Positions 36,401-44,953 of a DNA stretch of 64,000 bases are shown here, one piece after another. The number at the start of each line of letters is the position of its first letter. Position 1 is the stretch's first letter. The translations under genes were made by a program, and so were the position numbers. Source of the DNA: Candidatus Methanarcanum hacksteinii (GTDB taxonomy: Archaea > Thermoplasmatota > Thermoplasmata > Methanomassiliicoccales > Methanomethylophilaceae); the NCBI GenBank assembly GCA_006954405.1, contig LVVQ01000001.1:372001-436000 (forward strand), in the 5' to 3' direction. Under the pieces are notes generated by a model, which did not search any database, was not told the DNA's origin, and saw only the letters and a list, made by a program, of their open reading frames with translations.

Positions 36401-37225
36401 GCACCTCCGGGCACATACACATCAGGCGTAAATCTCGCAGTATTCGCAAGTGCATGGAAGGATGACAAGGATCTTGCGGACGTATATGTCAAGACCAAGG
36501 GACATGGTTACGGAGGAGGAAGGAACGGAAAACCGATGTACGAGCAATTCGCCACCGTGCTCTCAAAGACCGATGTCACATTCGATAGGACGACATCCGA
36601 TGAGACGGATCTCCTGTCATGCAGCTGTCATTTCAGTAATATAGGTGGAATGGCCGTGGCGACAAGATATCTCTCAGGCAAGGATGTCAAGACATACTAT
36701 GCCGATACGCGTGATCCGAGGGATATGACCGTAGGTACATTGGCAGAGGAATTCCGCCGTTCGATGCGCACGAAGACCTTCAACCCAGAATGGATAGAGG
36801 CGATGAAACAGCATGGATACAAAGGCGCGAACGACATGTCCAAACGCATCGTCAGATTGTTCGGTTGGCAGGCTACTACACACGAGGTCGATGATTGGCT
36901 GTTCGATGAGGTCGTCAATGTATTCGTCAACGATGACGAGATGCGCGAGTTCTTCGAGAAGAACAACCCATATGCATTCGAGGAGATGACACGTCGTCTT
37001 CTGGAGGCGCATTCGAGAGGCCTTTGGGACGCTGACGAGGAATCGTTGAAGTCATTGCAGGAGCACTATCTCGATATCGAATCGATGTTGGAGGATGCTG
37101 CTGGGGACGGTGAATTCCAAGGAGGGAGCGTGGACATATACAGTCAGAAGGATGTTGGCTGGGATGACCATGGTGTCTCCAACATGACGGATTCTATAAG
37201 GAAACGCAAAACAGAGAAGAGGTGA
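33416..37225 (+). CDS. CobN-like large chelatase subunit
   Basis: The ATG at 33416 follows TGTGAGGAT; a TTG at 33380 inside the preceding gene is the alternative. The 1269-residue product matches the CobN/BchH family, with conserved segments such as HGSMEWTPGKGVGL and GRNFYSMDP and the C-terminal part around LSCSCHFSNIGG. This subunit binds the tetrapyrrole and inserts the metal with ATP from ChlID. CobN works on hydrogenobyrinate diamide in aerobes. In anaerobic methanogens the true substrate of CobN-like proteins is unclear. Last gene of the operon. Confidence 0.9.
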   Translation: MGRKKIFVMLWASHVPILNRIKDDLNVELDIATDGGLDSQSDVEMIVDRMRSADATILYRHNTDFMDRVDEAMAKYRSECKIISLANDPSMWGLTTVDHADAVQCFMYMQASGDENFRRLFDFIDKRILGSEGEPLPPLDIPYEAVVDIDDSEITYLTTKEYLEAKHIDTSGRFVGIIASRPSYMADGLCVERALAKELRSLGVTPILIYCMFSKRSDLGTRSHIECIKDFFYLDGEMLVDAMVKFSTAFIRNSKYDNEPDPDDNILAEMNIPVYAPIIMNRMSVEEWEASNGLTSDIVWQVSFPEFEGLIGPYVIASDIGFVRNDDLKGRTVIPERCRRVAERISNDISLRYKPNSEKKILIFLNNFPCYGVEANVGNAAGLDTLESVADIMKRLKADGYTVEPPEDGKELIDLILKNKALSEFRWTTTIEMKKCGGVIHEMDVDEYQRYFDTLTKKARDDIVNTWGEPPGKAMVLDDKIQITGVNFGNVMVVVQPKRGCFGAKCDGQACKILHDPACPPTHQYIATYHYYEHIWGADVVIHTGTHGSMEWTPGKGVGLTESCYPDICMSNKPHLYIYNSDNPSEGLVAKRRSYATLIDHMQHLMVGVNLYGGYEELDHLLDEYGSAANDPTHSEELRKLILKKVSEIKMDDLGIGEDTPLKECVRRCHEELSKLKNSQMNKGMHIFGRMPSGNDLVDGVNSIVRYGEEHDSLRDVISDMMGYDLSILYKDQGELDPKSGKSYGSLINEIGKVTRTFVGSIIEGKDVATSIEDAGLTFTESVRSDLEKYRDMILDVADRITSSDEVGSLMNGIGGGFIEPGPSGYITRGRYDIMPTGRNFYSMDPYSVPTRSAWNVGVKMADSTIQKYIDDTGSIPESIGFFWTMGELIATGGELMSELFYLIGVKPVWRSDGRVMDFEIMSLEELGRPRIDVTINVSCILRDNMLNAIDLMDRAISSVATLDEPDDMNFVRKHTMESISEGMSTTDAVARMFGAPPGTYTSGVNLAVFASAWKDDKDLADVYVKTKGHGYGGGRNGKPMYEQFATVLSKTDVTFDRTTSDETDLLSCSCHFSNIGGMAVATRYLSGKDVKTYYADTRDPRDMTVGTLAEEFRRSMRTKTFNPEWIEAMKQHGYKGANDMSKRIVRLFGWQATTHEVDDWLFDEVVNVFVNDDEMREFFEKNNPYAFEEMTRRLLEAHSRGLWDADEESLKSLQEHYLDIESMLEDAAGDGEFQGGSVDIYSQKDVGWDDHGVSNMTDSIRKRKTEKR

Positions 37226-37251
37226 GGTTCCACCTCCCTCTCTTATTTTTT
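37224..37251 (+). terminator. Terminator after the transporter-chelatase operon
   Basis: GAGGT pairs with ACCTC around TCC, overlapping the CobN stop, followed by CCTCTCTTA and a six-base T-run. Short but well placed. Confidence 0.5.
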
Positions 37252-37301
37252 GAGATGATATCCTTCGATCATAGTATCTTGTGACATCATCGATGAGTGA
37301 T

Positions 37302-37320
37302 AAAAAGCGGGATAACCCGC
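37302..37320 (-). terminator. Terminator after L15e
   Basis: On the minus strand GCGGG-TTAT-CCCGC is followed by TTTTT. An adjoining 21-nt palindrome (37320-37340, 9-bp arms CCCTCCCGG/CCGGGAGGG) strengthens the stop signal 20-60 nt past the L15e stop codon. Confidence 0.65.
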
Positions 37321-37359
37321 CCTCCCGGGATCCGGGAGGGAAGTCGTTTGTTAGAAAGC

Positions 37360-37986
37360 TTACTTCGCCCTTCTGCCGTTGGCTCTGATCGAAGGCCTGA
37401 CCTTCTCAGCACCCTTTCCTTTCACGCGCATTCCACGGCCCTTCTGTCCAGCAGAGGTCTTACCGCGGTAGACACGTCCTTTCTGGGTGTTGTAACAGAT
37501 CCAATTGATCTTGGGGTCTGCCTGGATGACGGGGTGTGCGGGGTCAACGAGGATGATCTCGTACCACTCGTACTGTCCGTTTGCACCGACCCAGTATGAG
37601 TTGAGAACCTCAAGGTTGGGGAATCTCTTCTGAGCCCTCTCCTCAGCGATCCTCTGCATACTCTTTCCGACAGTGATCTGAAGGATACCCTTTCTCTTGG
37701 CTCTCCTTCCTGCTTTGATCTTCCTCTTTCCGAAGGATCCTTTTCTGACCCTTCCCCTTACGAGGACGTAACCCTGTTTGGCCTTGTATCCGACGTTCCT
37801 GGCCTTGTCGAGTCTTGTCGGTTTGTCGATACGAACGAAGTTCTCCTCTCTTCTCCATGCGATACGGCGCTCTTTGTTGAGCTCCTTAAGGTATGATTCT
37901 GAGGGATTCTTCCATGCGTCTGCGATGTAGGAGTACATGCTCTTACCTTTCACAGACCTTACTTCCTGTGTTGTCTCTTCGGACAT
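37360..37986 (-). CDS. rpl15e: Large ribosomal subunit protein L15e (eL15)
   Basis: The ATG at 37986 follows CAGGTGATT, a strong Shine-Dalgarno, giving 208 residues. Family landmarks include [12 protein letters not shown] near the N-terminus, [22 protein letters not shown] in the middle and the basic C-terminal tail. It appears to be a single-gene unit. The stop codon is TAA, unlike most neighbours, which use TGA. Confidence 0.97.
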   Translation of the reverse strand: MSEETTQEVRSVKGKSMYSYIADAWKNPSESYLKELNKERRIAWRREENFVRIDKPTRLDKARNVGYKAKQGYVLVRGRVRKGSFGKRKIKAGRRAKRKGILQITVGKSMQRIAEERAQKRFPNLEVLNSYWVGANGQYEWYEIILVDPAHPVIQADPKINWICYNTQKGRVYRGKTSAGQKGRGMRVKGKGAEKVRPSIRANGRRAK

Positions 37987-38086
37987 TTCAATCACCTGTT
38001 CGGATTCGCCCGTTAGGGTACATTTCCGTCGCAATCAAACTTGCGCAGATGGTCGTTAGGCATGATGGTATATAAATTGATGCTGT

Positions 38087-40495
38087 TCAGAAGAAGTCCG
38101 ATAGTTTGGTATTCTTGGCTTTCGGAGCAGGTGCCTTCTTCTCAGGTTGCGCTTTCTTCTGAGGTTTGATACTCCTTTCGAAGGATTGGTCGAAGAGAGT
38201 GGATTGTTGCGAACCCATCATTATGTCCTTCTCGCTCCATCCGAACACCTCTGTTATCCTGGATGCGGTCTGTGCGATCCTCTCCGCATAGTATCTGTAA
38301 TCGGGTTTGGCGGTGAATTCCATTCCGCTGACGTATGGTTCCACCTTCTGAGGTGTGGTCTTGGAATCGGTGACGATCCATGATACCTTCATGCCGGGTA
38401 TGAAGTCGTATCCCATGGCGATGAGTTTCTTGGCCGCCTGTACATTCGCCATCCTATCGGGATTCTCGTATGCATCGAGCCCCTTGCAACCTTTGGATAT
38501 TACGAGTTTCTCCACAGGTACGTTCTCTGCGAGAAGATCGCGTATGGTGTTCCTGGTGAGTGTCAAAGCCATCTCATCGTTCTCTTCGAGGATGTAATCG
38601 AATAGTTTCATCAACAATTCCGATTGAAGATCGAATGAATCGGAACGTCTCACCTCATAACCTCTCACAAGAAGCTCTTTTTCAACCTTCGGATAGATGA
38701 TCTTCCCCACATACCTCTTCTTCTTGCCATGTGTGAACAACGGTTCTAGGATCTTTTCGAATTCAAGCGTACCTCCATCCTTCGAGAATCTTTCCGCCAT
38801 CCTGTTTCCGAATGCTACTGCCCCGTCGAGATTATGTTCCGGGGATTGCATGAACACGGAATCGGTATCAGAATAGATGACATCCACACCTTCGGATTCC
38901 ACCTCGCTTATGATCCCTTTCACGGTCTGTCTCGCGAATGCTGTGATGGATGATCCTATGTTCTTATCGGTGAATCTGTAGAATGATGATGCGAACACTC
39001 CGTAGAATGTGTTCATGAGTACCTTGACAGCGGCTTGAAGACCGTCGAGATAATGATATTCATCTTTGTCGGATGTGGATTTCATCCTCTTCTTGATGTC
39101 ATCCCTCTGTTTCATCAGTTCTTCGAGGATCGTTGGCAACAACCCTACGCGTTTGTCTTTGGAGAGATAACGTGTGGTGCCGTCAGGGCTGACGATCTCA
39201 CCATCGGATGACAATGTCGTGAAGCATATGTTCTTGGCGATGATCAATGAGGGATACATGGATTTGAAGTCCAGGACGCAGACCCAATGGTAGAGGCCCG
39301 GATTCATCGTATGCACATATCCTCCCTCTATCTGATCCGTCCTCGTCATCTTACCTGTCATCGGGACGCCGATCTTATTGCGATCGGCTCTCCTTATCAG
39401 AAGAGAATCGGCCAAGGTGGATGTGCCTGATGTGAGAACATCCTCTACAGGTAACAATGATACTGCAGCAAGGTCCAATCCTTTCCTGATGGTCCCTACA
39501 TATAGAAGGATCTTGAGTGCCAATTCTGCATCCTTGAAACAGTACTCGATCACTTTCTTGCTGTTCTTCACCCATTCCTCATCCATGTGCATGGGATTCA
39601 CATCGAGTTTGGACTCCCCGAAGAGTTGCATCGATACTGCATTAAGCGTCTCCTGTTTCGGTCTGAGTTCCCTTCTGACGGCCCACCATGCATCGACAAT
39701 GAGTCTGCCTTTGACCTTCCAGAACTTCTCTGAGAATCTCTTGGGCTGACCGTAGTCCCTTCCCCATCTTATCTTGGATTCAGCCTTGACGATCTTGGCA
39801 CGTTCCATTATCTTGCTGATATCGTAGTTGTCGATGTTGTATCCCGTTATGACATCAGGGTCCTCTTTCAGGATGATCTCACTGAACCTCTCTATGATCT
39901 CGGTCTCTGTACCTGTCGCTGAATCGCAGTTGCGGATCTCACCGTTCTCATACACGCACGAGCATATCGTGAGTAGGAAATCGTGCAGGACACTGTTCTC
40001 TATGTCGAAGGAGAGGATCTTCAATCCAGGATCGAAAGAGTCTATGTTCTCGAAGGAATCCATCTTTACGATAAGATCCGTGGCATAATCCTTCTTTATT
40101 ATCTCCCCTTTCACACGTATGCAGGAATGCATGTCCATGTCGTAGATGAATCTGTCAGGATAGCTTATGTCCGCTGCAAGGAGGTGGAATCTTCCTCTGA
40201 GCCTGTTCCTGAATTCGGACATCAGCCATGGGTACCTTATGGTGACCTTCAGGACATCCGTCTGTTCGCCTCTGTAGAGTAACTTATCATTCTCGGCGGA
40301 GATGACATTCTCATCCTTCAGGAGGTTCTCTGAAAGGTCATCACTTGGATTTATGACGAAGAAATAGGTGTGGAATCCAGGATACAGGATGGTTATGGAC
40401 TTCTGTTCTCTCGTCTTACCGAAGAGCTCTATCGTTACGTCGTCCTCGTTCCTGCAGTATGATGCGCTTAGTATCCTGACATCCCATTCGCCCAT
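38087..40495 (-). CDS. polB: Family B DNA-directed DNA polymerase
   Basis: The 802-residue product carries 3'-5' exonuclease motifs (SFDIEN, GYNIDNYD, YCFKDAE) and polymerase motifs A (DFKSMYPS), B (KVLMNTFYG) and C (YSDTDS). The C-terminus, TKLSDFF, resembles a PCNA-interaction motif. It is a replicative-type or repair polymerase. I prefer ATG 40495, which has GAGGTGTGA immediately upstream, over an ATG four codons earlier. It overlaps no gene and follows the YchF GTPase gene by 8 nt, so the two are co-transcribed. Confidence 0.95.
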   Translation of the reverse strand: MGEWDVRILSASYCRNEDDVTIELFGKTREQKSITILYPGFHTYFFVINPSDDLSENLLKDENVISAENDKLLYRGEQTDVLKVTIRYPWLMSEFRNRLRGRFHLLAADISYPDRFIYDMDMHSCIRVKGEIIKKDYATDLIVKMDSFENIDSFDPGLKILSFDIENSVLHDFLLTICSCVYENGEIRNCDSATGTETEIIERFSEIILKEDPDVITGYNIDNYDISKIMERAKIVKAESKIRWGRDYGQPKRFSEKFWKVKGRLIVDAWWAVRRELRPKQETLNAVSMQLFGESKLDVNPMHMDEEWVKNSKKVIEYCFKDAELALKILLYVGTIRKGLDLAAVSLLPVEDVLTSGTSTLADSLLIRRADRNKIGVPMTGKMTRTDQIEGGYVHTMNPGLYHWVCVLDFKSMYPSLIIAKNICFTTLSSDGEIVSPDGTTRYLSKDKRVGLLPTILEELMKQRDDIKKRMKSTSDKDEYHYLDGLQAAVKVLMNTFYGVFASSFYRFTDKNIGSSITAFARQTVKGIISEVESEGVDVIYSDTDSVFMQSPEHNLDGAVAFGNRMAERFSKDGGTLEFEKILEPLFTHGKKKRYVGKIIYPKVEKELLVRGYEVRRSDSFDLQSELLMKLFDYILEENDEMALTLTRNTIRDLLAENVPVEKLVISKGCKGLDAYENPDRMANVQAAKKLIAMGYDFIPGMKVSWIVTDSKTTPQKVEPYVSGMEFTAKPDYRYYAERIAQTASRITEVFGWSEKDIMMGSQQSTLFDQSFERSIKPQKKAQPEKKAPAPKAKNTKLSDFF

Positions 40496-40503
40496 GTCAC
40501 ACC

Positions 40504-41691
40504 TCATTTGTTGGCAACTATCCTTATAACATCGCCGTCAAGCAATTCATAATCAGCTCCGACGGTACGTTTGGTCTTGGCATTCACAGCACGGATGAAC
40601 TTCTCTCCGAGGTCTGTATGCACTTTGTATGCGAGGTCCCTTGCCGTGGAGCCTCTTGGAAGGAGATATGCATCAGGGAGGACACGTCCGAAATGATCCG
40701 TATACTTGTTCTCATCCTCTACAGGGTAGACGGTGATGAGGTCCAGCATGTTGAATGCCGCTTTCTCGAGACAGGTCTGCACGCCCGTGCCCCCATACTT
40801 CTCGATGTTCTCCTTCATGTATTCGAGAGCCTTCTTCTGAGGTTCGTTCAATGAGATGTGCGTGTTGATAGTGAACGTACTGTCTCCAGGTACGTATTCC
40901 ACCACGCCCTTCTCAGCAGCCTTCTTGAGGGCAAGTTCCGTCTCGGCCATGGTCACGACATTCATGTCATTGATCTTCTGGATGAGCTCTATGTTGCCTT
41001 CGGGCGCTATGTCTGCCTTATTCATGGCGACGATCATGGGTTTTCCGTACTCCCTGACCTTCTTCGCTATCTGGAGCATTATCTCGTCATCCCATTTGGT
41101 AGGGTCGTTCGGGGGGTTGATGTCCATCAATGCCCTCTTGACCTGGGATTCCGTTATCTTCAGACCTGCCAATCTCTCATAGATCAACGCCTCGGGTTTC
41201 GCACCAGTCATCTTCGCTGTGCGTGCCATCTTGTTGAATCCATCCTTGAGGATCTCCCTGATCCACATATCGATCTCATTCCTGAGGAATTCGACATCCT
41301 CGCGCGGGTCGTGATCCCCAGGTTTTCCAGGGACTCCCTCTATGTTCGTGGAACCGCTGACATCGATGACATTGATGAGAGCATCCGCTTGTCTGAGGTC
41401 ATCCAAGAACTGATTGCCGAGTCCCTTCCCCTGCCATGCATCAGGTACGAGTCCTGCGACATCCAACAATTCCACGGGGATCATCCTTGTGCCGTCGACG
41501 CATCCTGAGTTGTGTGGCGTACATTTGACACCGAGTTCCTTACAGGGACATTTCGATCTGACGTATCCTATGCCTTTGTTGGCCGCTATGGTCGTGAATG
41601 GATAATTCGCTATCTCAACCGGCGCCATCGTAGCCGCGCCGAAGAATGTTGACTTGCCTACATTCGGTTTCCCGACAATACCTATCTGCAT
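40504..41691 (-). CDS. YchF/Ola1-family redox-regulated GTPase
   Basis: A 395-residue Obg-superfamily GTPase with G1 GKPNVGKST, G3 DVAGLVPDAWQGKGLGN and G4 NKAD. A coiled-coil-like helical insertion follows, and a C-terminal TGS domain ends ELLDGDVIRIVANK. The Cys-rich CPCKELGVKC segment is typical of the archaeal subgroup. It is thought to act on ribosomes. First gene of a two-gene unit with polB. Confidence 0.93.
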   Translation of the reverse strand: MQIGIVGKPNVGKSTFFGAATMAPVEIANYPFTTIAANKGIGYVRSKCPCKELGVKCTPHNSGCVDGTRMIPVELLDVAGLVPDAWQGKGLGNQFLDDLRQADALINVIDVSGSTNIEGVPGKPGDHDPREDVEFLRNEIDMWIREILKDGFNKMARTAKMTGAKPEALIYERLAGLKITESQVKRALMDINPPNDPTKWDDEIMLQIAKKVREYGKPMIVAMNKADIAPEGNIELIQKINDMNVVTMAETELALKKAAEKGVVEYVPGDSTFTINTHISLNEPQKKALEYMKENIEKYGGTGVQTCLEKAAFNMLDLITVYPVEDENKYTDHFGRVLPDAYLLPRGSTARDLAYKVHTDLGEKFIRAVNAKTKRTVGADYELLDGDVIRIVANK

Positions 41692-41749
41692 GAAATCATT
41701 GGGTATATGCTCCCCTGAGATTATAGTTTATCTCCAATCTGAAAAGATG

Positions 41750-42541
41750 TCAGGGGTGCATGTATTCGAACACACGGTCAGATAGTTCGCCGATCTGTTC
41801 TGGAGTAAGTTTCTCAATCCTCTCGTCAAGGTATGGAATGTCCGCATCGTTCGGAATCATCTTTGCGGATTTGAGTGAGGTGCCGATTTTCTTCCTTCTA
41901 TGGTTGAATGCTACTTCGGTCACCTTGAAGAATGTTCTTTCATCCTTCACTTTGAACGGGGATTCCCTCGGGGTTATCTCGACCAAGGCAGAATCGACCT
42001 TGGGTTTGGGTTTGAATCTTGATGCGGGTACCGTTTCGAGTATGCGGCAATCCGCCCTGTAGTAGAGGTTCACGGTCAGTCTTGAGTAATCATCGGTACC
42101 GACATCCGCTACCATGCGTTCTGCGAATTCCTTTTGTACCATGACGACCGCTTTCTTGAAGTCGTGATCAAGGAGTTTGAATATGACTGGTGTGGAGATG
42201 CTGTATGGGAGATTGCTGACGAAGCGGTCGAAGGGTGGGAAATCCACCTTCATCGCATCTCCTCTGATGAGTTTCACTCTATCGGAGTAGGTGTCTTCGA
42301 TATAATCTGCCAATATGTCATCCAATTCTATGCATGTGACATCATCAGCCTTCTCTACCAATATCTTCGTCAATATGCCTAGGCCTGGGCCGACCTCAAG
42401 TACTCTGTCATCTTTGGAGATATCGGCAAAATCCACATGTCTCTGTGCGACACGCTCATCCGTCAAGAAATTCTGACCTTTACTCTTCTTCGGGACGATG
42501 CCCGTCTGAGATATGAGTTGGGTCGTCTCTTCTCTGTTCAT
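41750..42541 (-). CDS. ksgA: 16S rRNA dimethyladenosine transferase (Dim1/KsgA)
   Basis: A 263-residue protein with SAM-binding motif EVGPGLGIL, the acidic ribose-binding ELDD and the catalytic NLPYSIST. It dimethylates two adjacent adenosines in the 3' hairpin of 16S rRNA during small-subunit assembly. It overlaps the DUF655 gene by 4 nt and ends a long translation-related operon that begins with eIF1A. Confidence 0.96.
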   Translation of the reverse strand: MNREETTQLISQTGIVPKKSKGQNFLTDERVAQRHVDFADISKDDRVLEVGPGLGILTKILVEKADDVTCIELDDILADYIEDTYSDRVKLIRGDAMKVDFPPFDRFVSNLPYSISTPVIFKLLDHDFKKAVVMVQKEFAERMVADVGTDDYSRLTVNLYYRADCRILETVPASRFKPKPKVDSALVEITPRESPFKVKDERTFFKVTEVAFNHRRKKIGTSLKSAKMIPNDADIPYLDERIEKLTPEQIGELSDRVFEYMHP

Positions 42542-43077
42542 CTTTGGATGAAGAGGTAGTGCCTTCTGTCGCGGTCCGATATCTCGAGTACAATCCTGTC
42601 AACGATGAGTTTTGCGGGATCTTTGAGAACAGGGACCCTTGCCTTCAGGTCCTCGAAGTCCTTGAATGGGCCTGCCTTACGTGCAGTGAGAATCTCGGTC
42701 ACGGTCTTCTTTCCAAGTCCGGGAAGTTCTTCGAGAAGGTGTTTCTTTATGGAGATAGGTCCTGCATCGTTGTAGAATTTGATGTATTTATCAGGATTCG
42801 CGAGAACGATGTCCTTGACAACGTACTCTATCTCCGATACTGCTGTTGCAGTGAGATCCTCATATCCTACGCGTCTCTTGACGTGATCGATGTGGTTCCT
42901 GAGCTTGGGGTCCTTGCCAATGTAGACCCTCTCGTCGATAGATATGGTCACACCTGCTTTCGGTACAAGTTCGAAGAGTTTGAATTCCTCCTCGCCCATC
43001 GCGTAACACAGACCATCCCTTTTCGAAGGGTTAAGTCCTGGTGCTAAATAATCAAGTATGTATGCGTATTCTTCCAT
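42538..43077 (-). CDS. DUF655 RNA-binding protein
   Basis: This 179-residue protein matches the archaeal DUF655 family. It has an N-terminal OB-like part (YILDYLAPGLNPSKRDGLCYAMGEEEFKLFE) and a C-terminal helix-hairpin-helix (LEELPGLGKKTVTEILTARK). The conserved placement between RpoF and KsgA, and the HhH motif, suggest a nucleic-acid-binding role in rRNA maturation. The precise function is not established. Confidence 0.9.
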   Translation of the reverse strand: MEEYAYILDYLAPGLNPSKRDGLCYAMGEEEFKLFELVPKAGVTISIDERVYIGKDPKLRNHIDHVKRRVGYEDLTATAVSEIEYVVKDIVLANPDKYIKFYNDAGPISIKKHLLEELPGLGKKTVTEILTARKAGPFKDFEDLKARVPVLKDPAKLIVDRIVLEISDRDRRHYLFIQR

Positions 43078-43093
43078 GGTATCCCTCGGGTAT

Positions 43094-43414
43094 TCACAGG
43101 TATTCTGCTACGATGTCCAGTATCTTCTGGATGTCATCGGACTCAAGGTTTATCCTTTCTTTGGAGAATATGGCGCGCACATCCTCAGGATACTTAGGAA
43201 GGATATCTGCGATCTTATATGAGGTCACTTCGTTCACGAATTCAAGCTCGCTGACCCTCTTGACGATCTCGTCAGCCTGCTCCTTCGTGATCTTCGCGAT
43301 GGTCTGAGCGTGTGTCATTGCAGCTTTCTGAATCGTGCTAAGATCCCCTCTCTTGTCCAATTCTTCCGTAAGAAGGTCTCTGACTTCTGCTAAGGTTACA
43401 TATTGCTCAGACAT
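43094..43414 (-). CDS. rpoF: DNA-directed RNA polymerase subunit F (Rpo4)
   Basis: A 106-residue Rpb4-like protein, almost wholly helical, with the family's VTLAEVRDLL start and the C-terminal HRDC-like helices (ILPKYPEDVRAIFSKERINL). It forms the stalk of RNA polymerase with Rpo7. It lies 9 bp downstream of L21e and is co-transcribed with it. Confidence 0.94.
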   Translation of the reverse strand: MSEQYVTLAEVRDLLTEELDKRGDLSTIQKAAMTHAQTIAKITKEQADEIVKRVSELEFVNEVTSYKIADILPKYPEDVRAIFSKERINLESDDIQKILDIVAEYL

Positions 43415-43423
43415 CTCATCGCC

Positions 43424-43711
43424 TCAGTTCTTTACAAGGTGTTCAGGACGTGCAACGACCATCTTGGTCTTGTTTCCTGATTTCACACTTACTTCGTATG
43501 CTGAGCCCCTCTGTCCGACGATGACTCCTGTGAGTCCGTGGAACCTGGAGAACGGCATTCCCTTGTGTACACTAGGGTCGATTATGATGTTGACTTTCTC
43601 TCCAGTCTCGAATGTCTGGAATCCTTTCGTGATTGGTGAGAGTCCGCGTGCCCTCGGCTTCTTCTGGAGAAGCATACGGGTCTTTGTCCTTAATCCTCTG
43701 GATGCTTGCAT
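43424..43711 (-). CDS. rpl21e: Large ribosomal subunit protein L21e (eL21)
   Basis: A 95-residue protein with the L21e landmarks KGFQTFETGEKVNIIIDPSVHKG and FHGLTGVIVGQRGSAYEV. It binds 5S/23S rRNA. It lies between Pus10 and RpoF, a common archaeal arrangement. Confidence 0.96.
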   Translation of the reverse strand: MQASRGLRTKTRMLLQKKPRARGLSPITKGFQTFETGEKVNIIIDPSVHKGMPFSRFHGLTGVIVGQRGSAYEVSVKSGNKTKMVVARPEHLVKN

Positions 43712-43720
43712 TTGAATCCC

Positions 43721-44944
43721 TCATTGATCGTTAATCGCTATTACGTCCAATTCCTCGACCTTACATTGGATTCCCAATGTGTCCGAGAAGTTCGGCTGCG
43801 TCCTTCCTTCGTCACCGGATACGAACTCCTTGACATATGTCCCGGATTCCGTTTCGAGCGTGAGTTCGAAGGTATCGTCGCCGATATTGTCTGCCTTTAC
43901 CCAAAGGATCGTTCTGTTCCTCACAAGGTCTGCACGTCTGTGCTCGACACGTTGCGGGGTCCTTTGGTCCAAGCATATATTCTTGAACGATGAGGCCGAG
44001 TTAATTACTGCTTCTTTATTAACTTTGCTCTCGGCTTTTACTTTTACCCTATATGTCTTGGTGGGAGTGGCCATCTTGACCCTCTGCACCTCTTCCCTCG
44101 GTACGAAGCGGAGATAGTGGTATTGGGCCAATTCCGACCTGTTGGCCCTTGCTTCGAGCTCATCGAGGTCTATGTCGCGTATGCGCGGTTCACTCAATTC
44201 CAGCACGAACGGCCTTCCCTCGCCGAGACAGAGTGCGTCTATATCCTCCCTGCCCATGCCGTGGAAGAAGTGCTCCTTCCCGCCGCTCATCTCCAATGCT
44301 ATGTTGCCGATCTCCTCTTGGACAGATGTCTGGTACATCTTCCCTGTACCGTTGCATCTTGGACATCCTTTACCATGGCATACCCTGCACGGCCAAACCG
44401 TCTGCGGGATCTCCCTGCTGAGTTTGTTGTAACGTCCATATATGAATACAGGCGAGATATCCAATGATACCTCTGCGAAACGTGTATCGATGCATGCGAC
44501 GACCTGCGGTGCCTTGAACTCGACAGGACGATGTATCATGGGTAGTGCCAGTTTTCCGATCTCTCTGTTGAGTTCAGTCTTTATGCTCTCGCAGTCCTTG
44601 AGTTCGAATTCCTCTATGATCTCCTTCTCCTTCTTGAGCGATGACGGATCCACTCTGCTACCGACGAGGAAGTTGTCCGATTCCACGGAATTGATACTCT
44701 CCGCGACAGCATCTGCGAAACGGCCCATCAGATCGAAGACATCGTCACATAACGGGCATGGGGATTGCACATTGCCTTCACGACCGTTCTCCCTCAAAGC
44801 ATCACGTATCTTCGCACCTCTGACATCGTTCGTCATACCGGTGCTGATCTTGCCGAACATCCTTCCGAGACATCTGTCGCATATGCCTTTCTCGGCGACC
44901 TGTGCAGCTTTCTCTAGAAGTTCCTCTGTGATCCACTCTTCCAT
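43721..44944 (-). CDS. pus10: tRNA pseudouridine synthase Pus10
   Basis: This 407-residue protein has the N-terminal Cys motif (CDRCLGRMF...CPLC), a THUMP-containing accessory region and a second Cys cluster (CRVCHGKGCPRC). The catalytic segment is GREDIDALCLGEGRPFVLE, with the expected Asp. It makes pseudouridine 54/55 in tRNA. Neighbours on both sides belong to the same translation operon (KH protein upstream, L21e downstream). Confidence 0.94.
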   Translation of the reverse strand: MEEWITEELLEKAAQVAEKGICDRCLGRMFGKISTGMTNDVRGAKIRDALRENGREGNVQSPCPLCDDVFDLMGRFADAVAESINSVESDNFLVGSRVDPSSLKKEKEIIEEFELKDCESIKTELNREIGKLALPMIHRPVEFKAPQVVACIDTRFAEVSLDISPVFIYGRYNKLSREIPQTVWPCRVCHGKGCPRCNGTGKMYQTSVQEEIGNIALEMSGGKEHFFHGMGREDIDALCLGEGRPFVLELSEPRIRDIDLDELEARANRSELAQYHYLRFVPREEVQRVKMATPTKTYRVKVKAESKVNKEAVINSASSFKNICLDQRTPQRVEHRRADLVRNRTILWVKADNIGDDTFELTLETESGTYVKEFVSGDEGRTQPNFSDTLGIQCKVEELDVIAINDQ

Positions 44945-44953
44945 GACCTCACC

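Noticed and set aside
30494..37225. Magnesium chelatase for chlorophyll synthesis
   Set aside because: The genes resemble ChlI/ChlD, but the large subunit is CobN-like, no bacteriochlorophyll gene is present, and methanogens make none.
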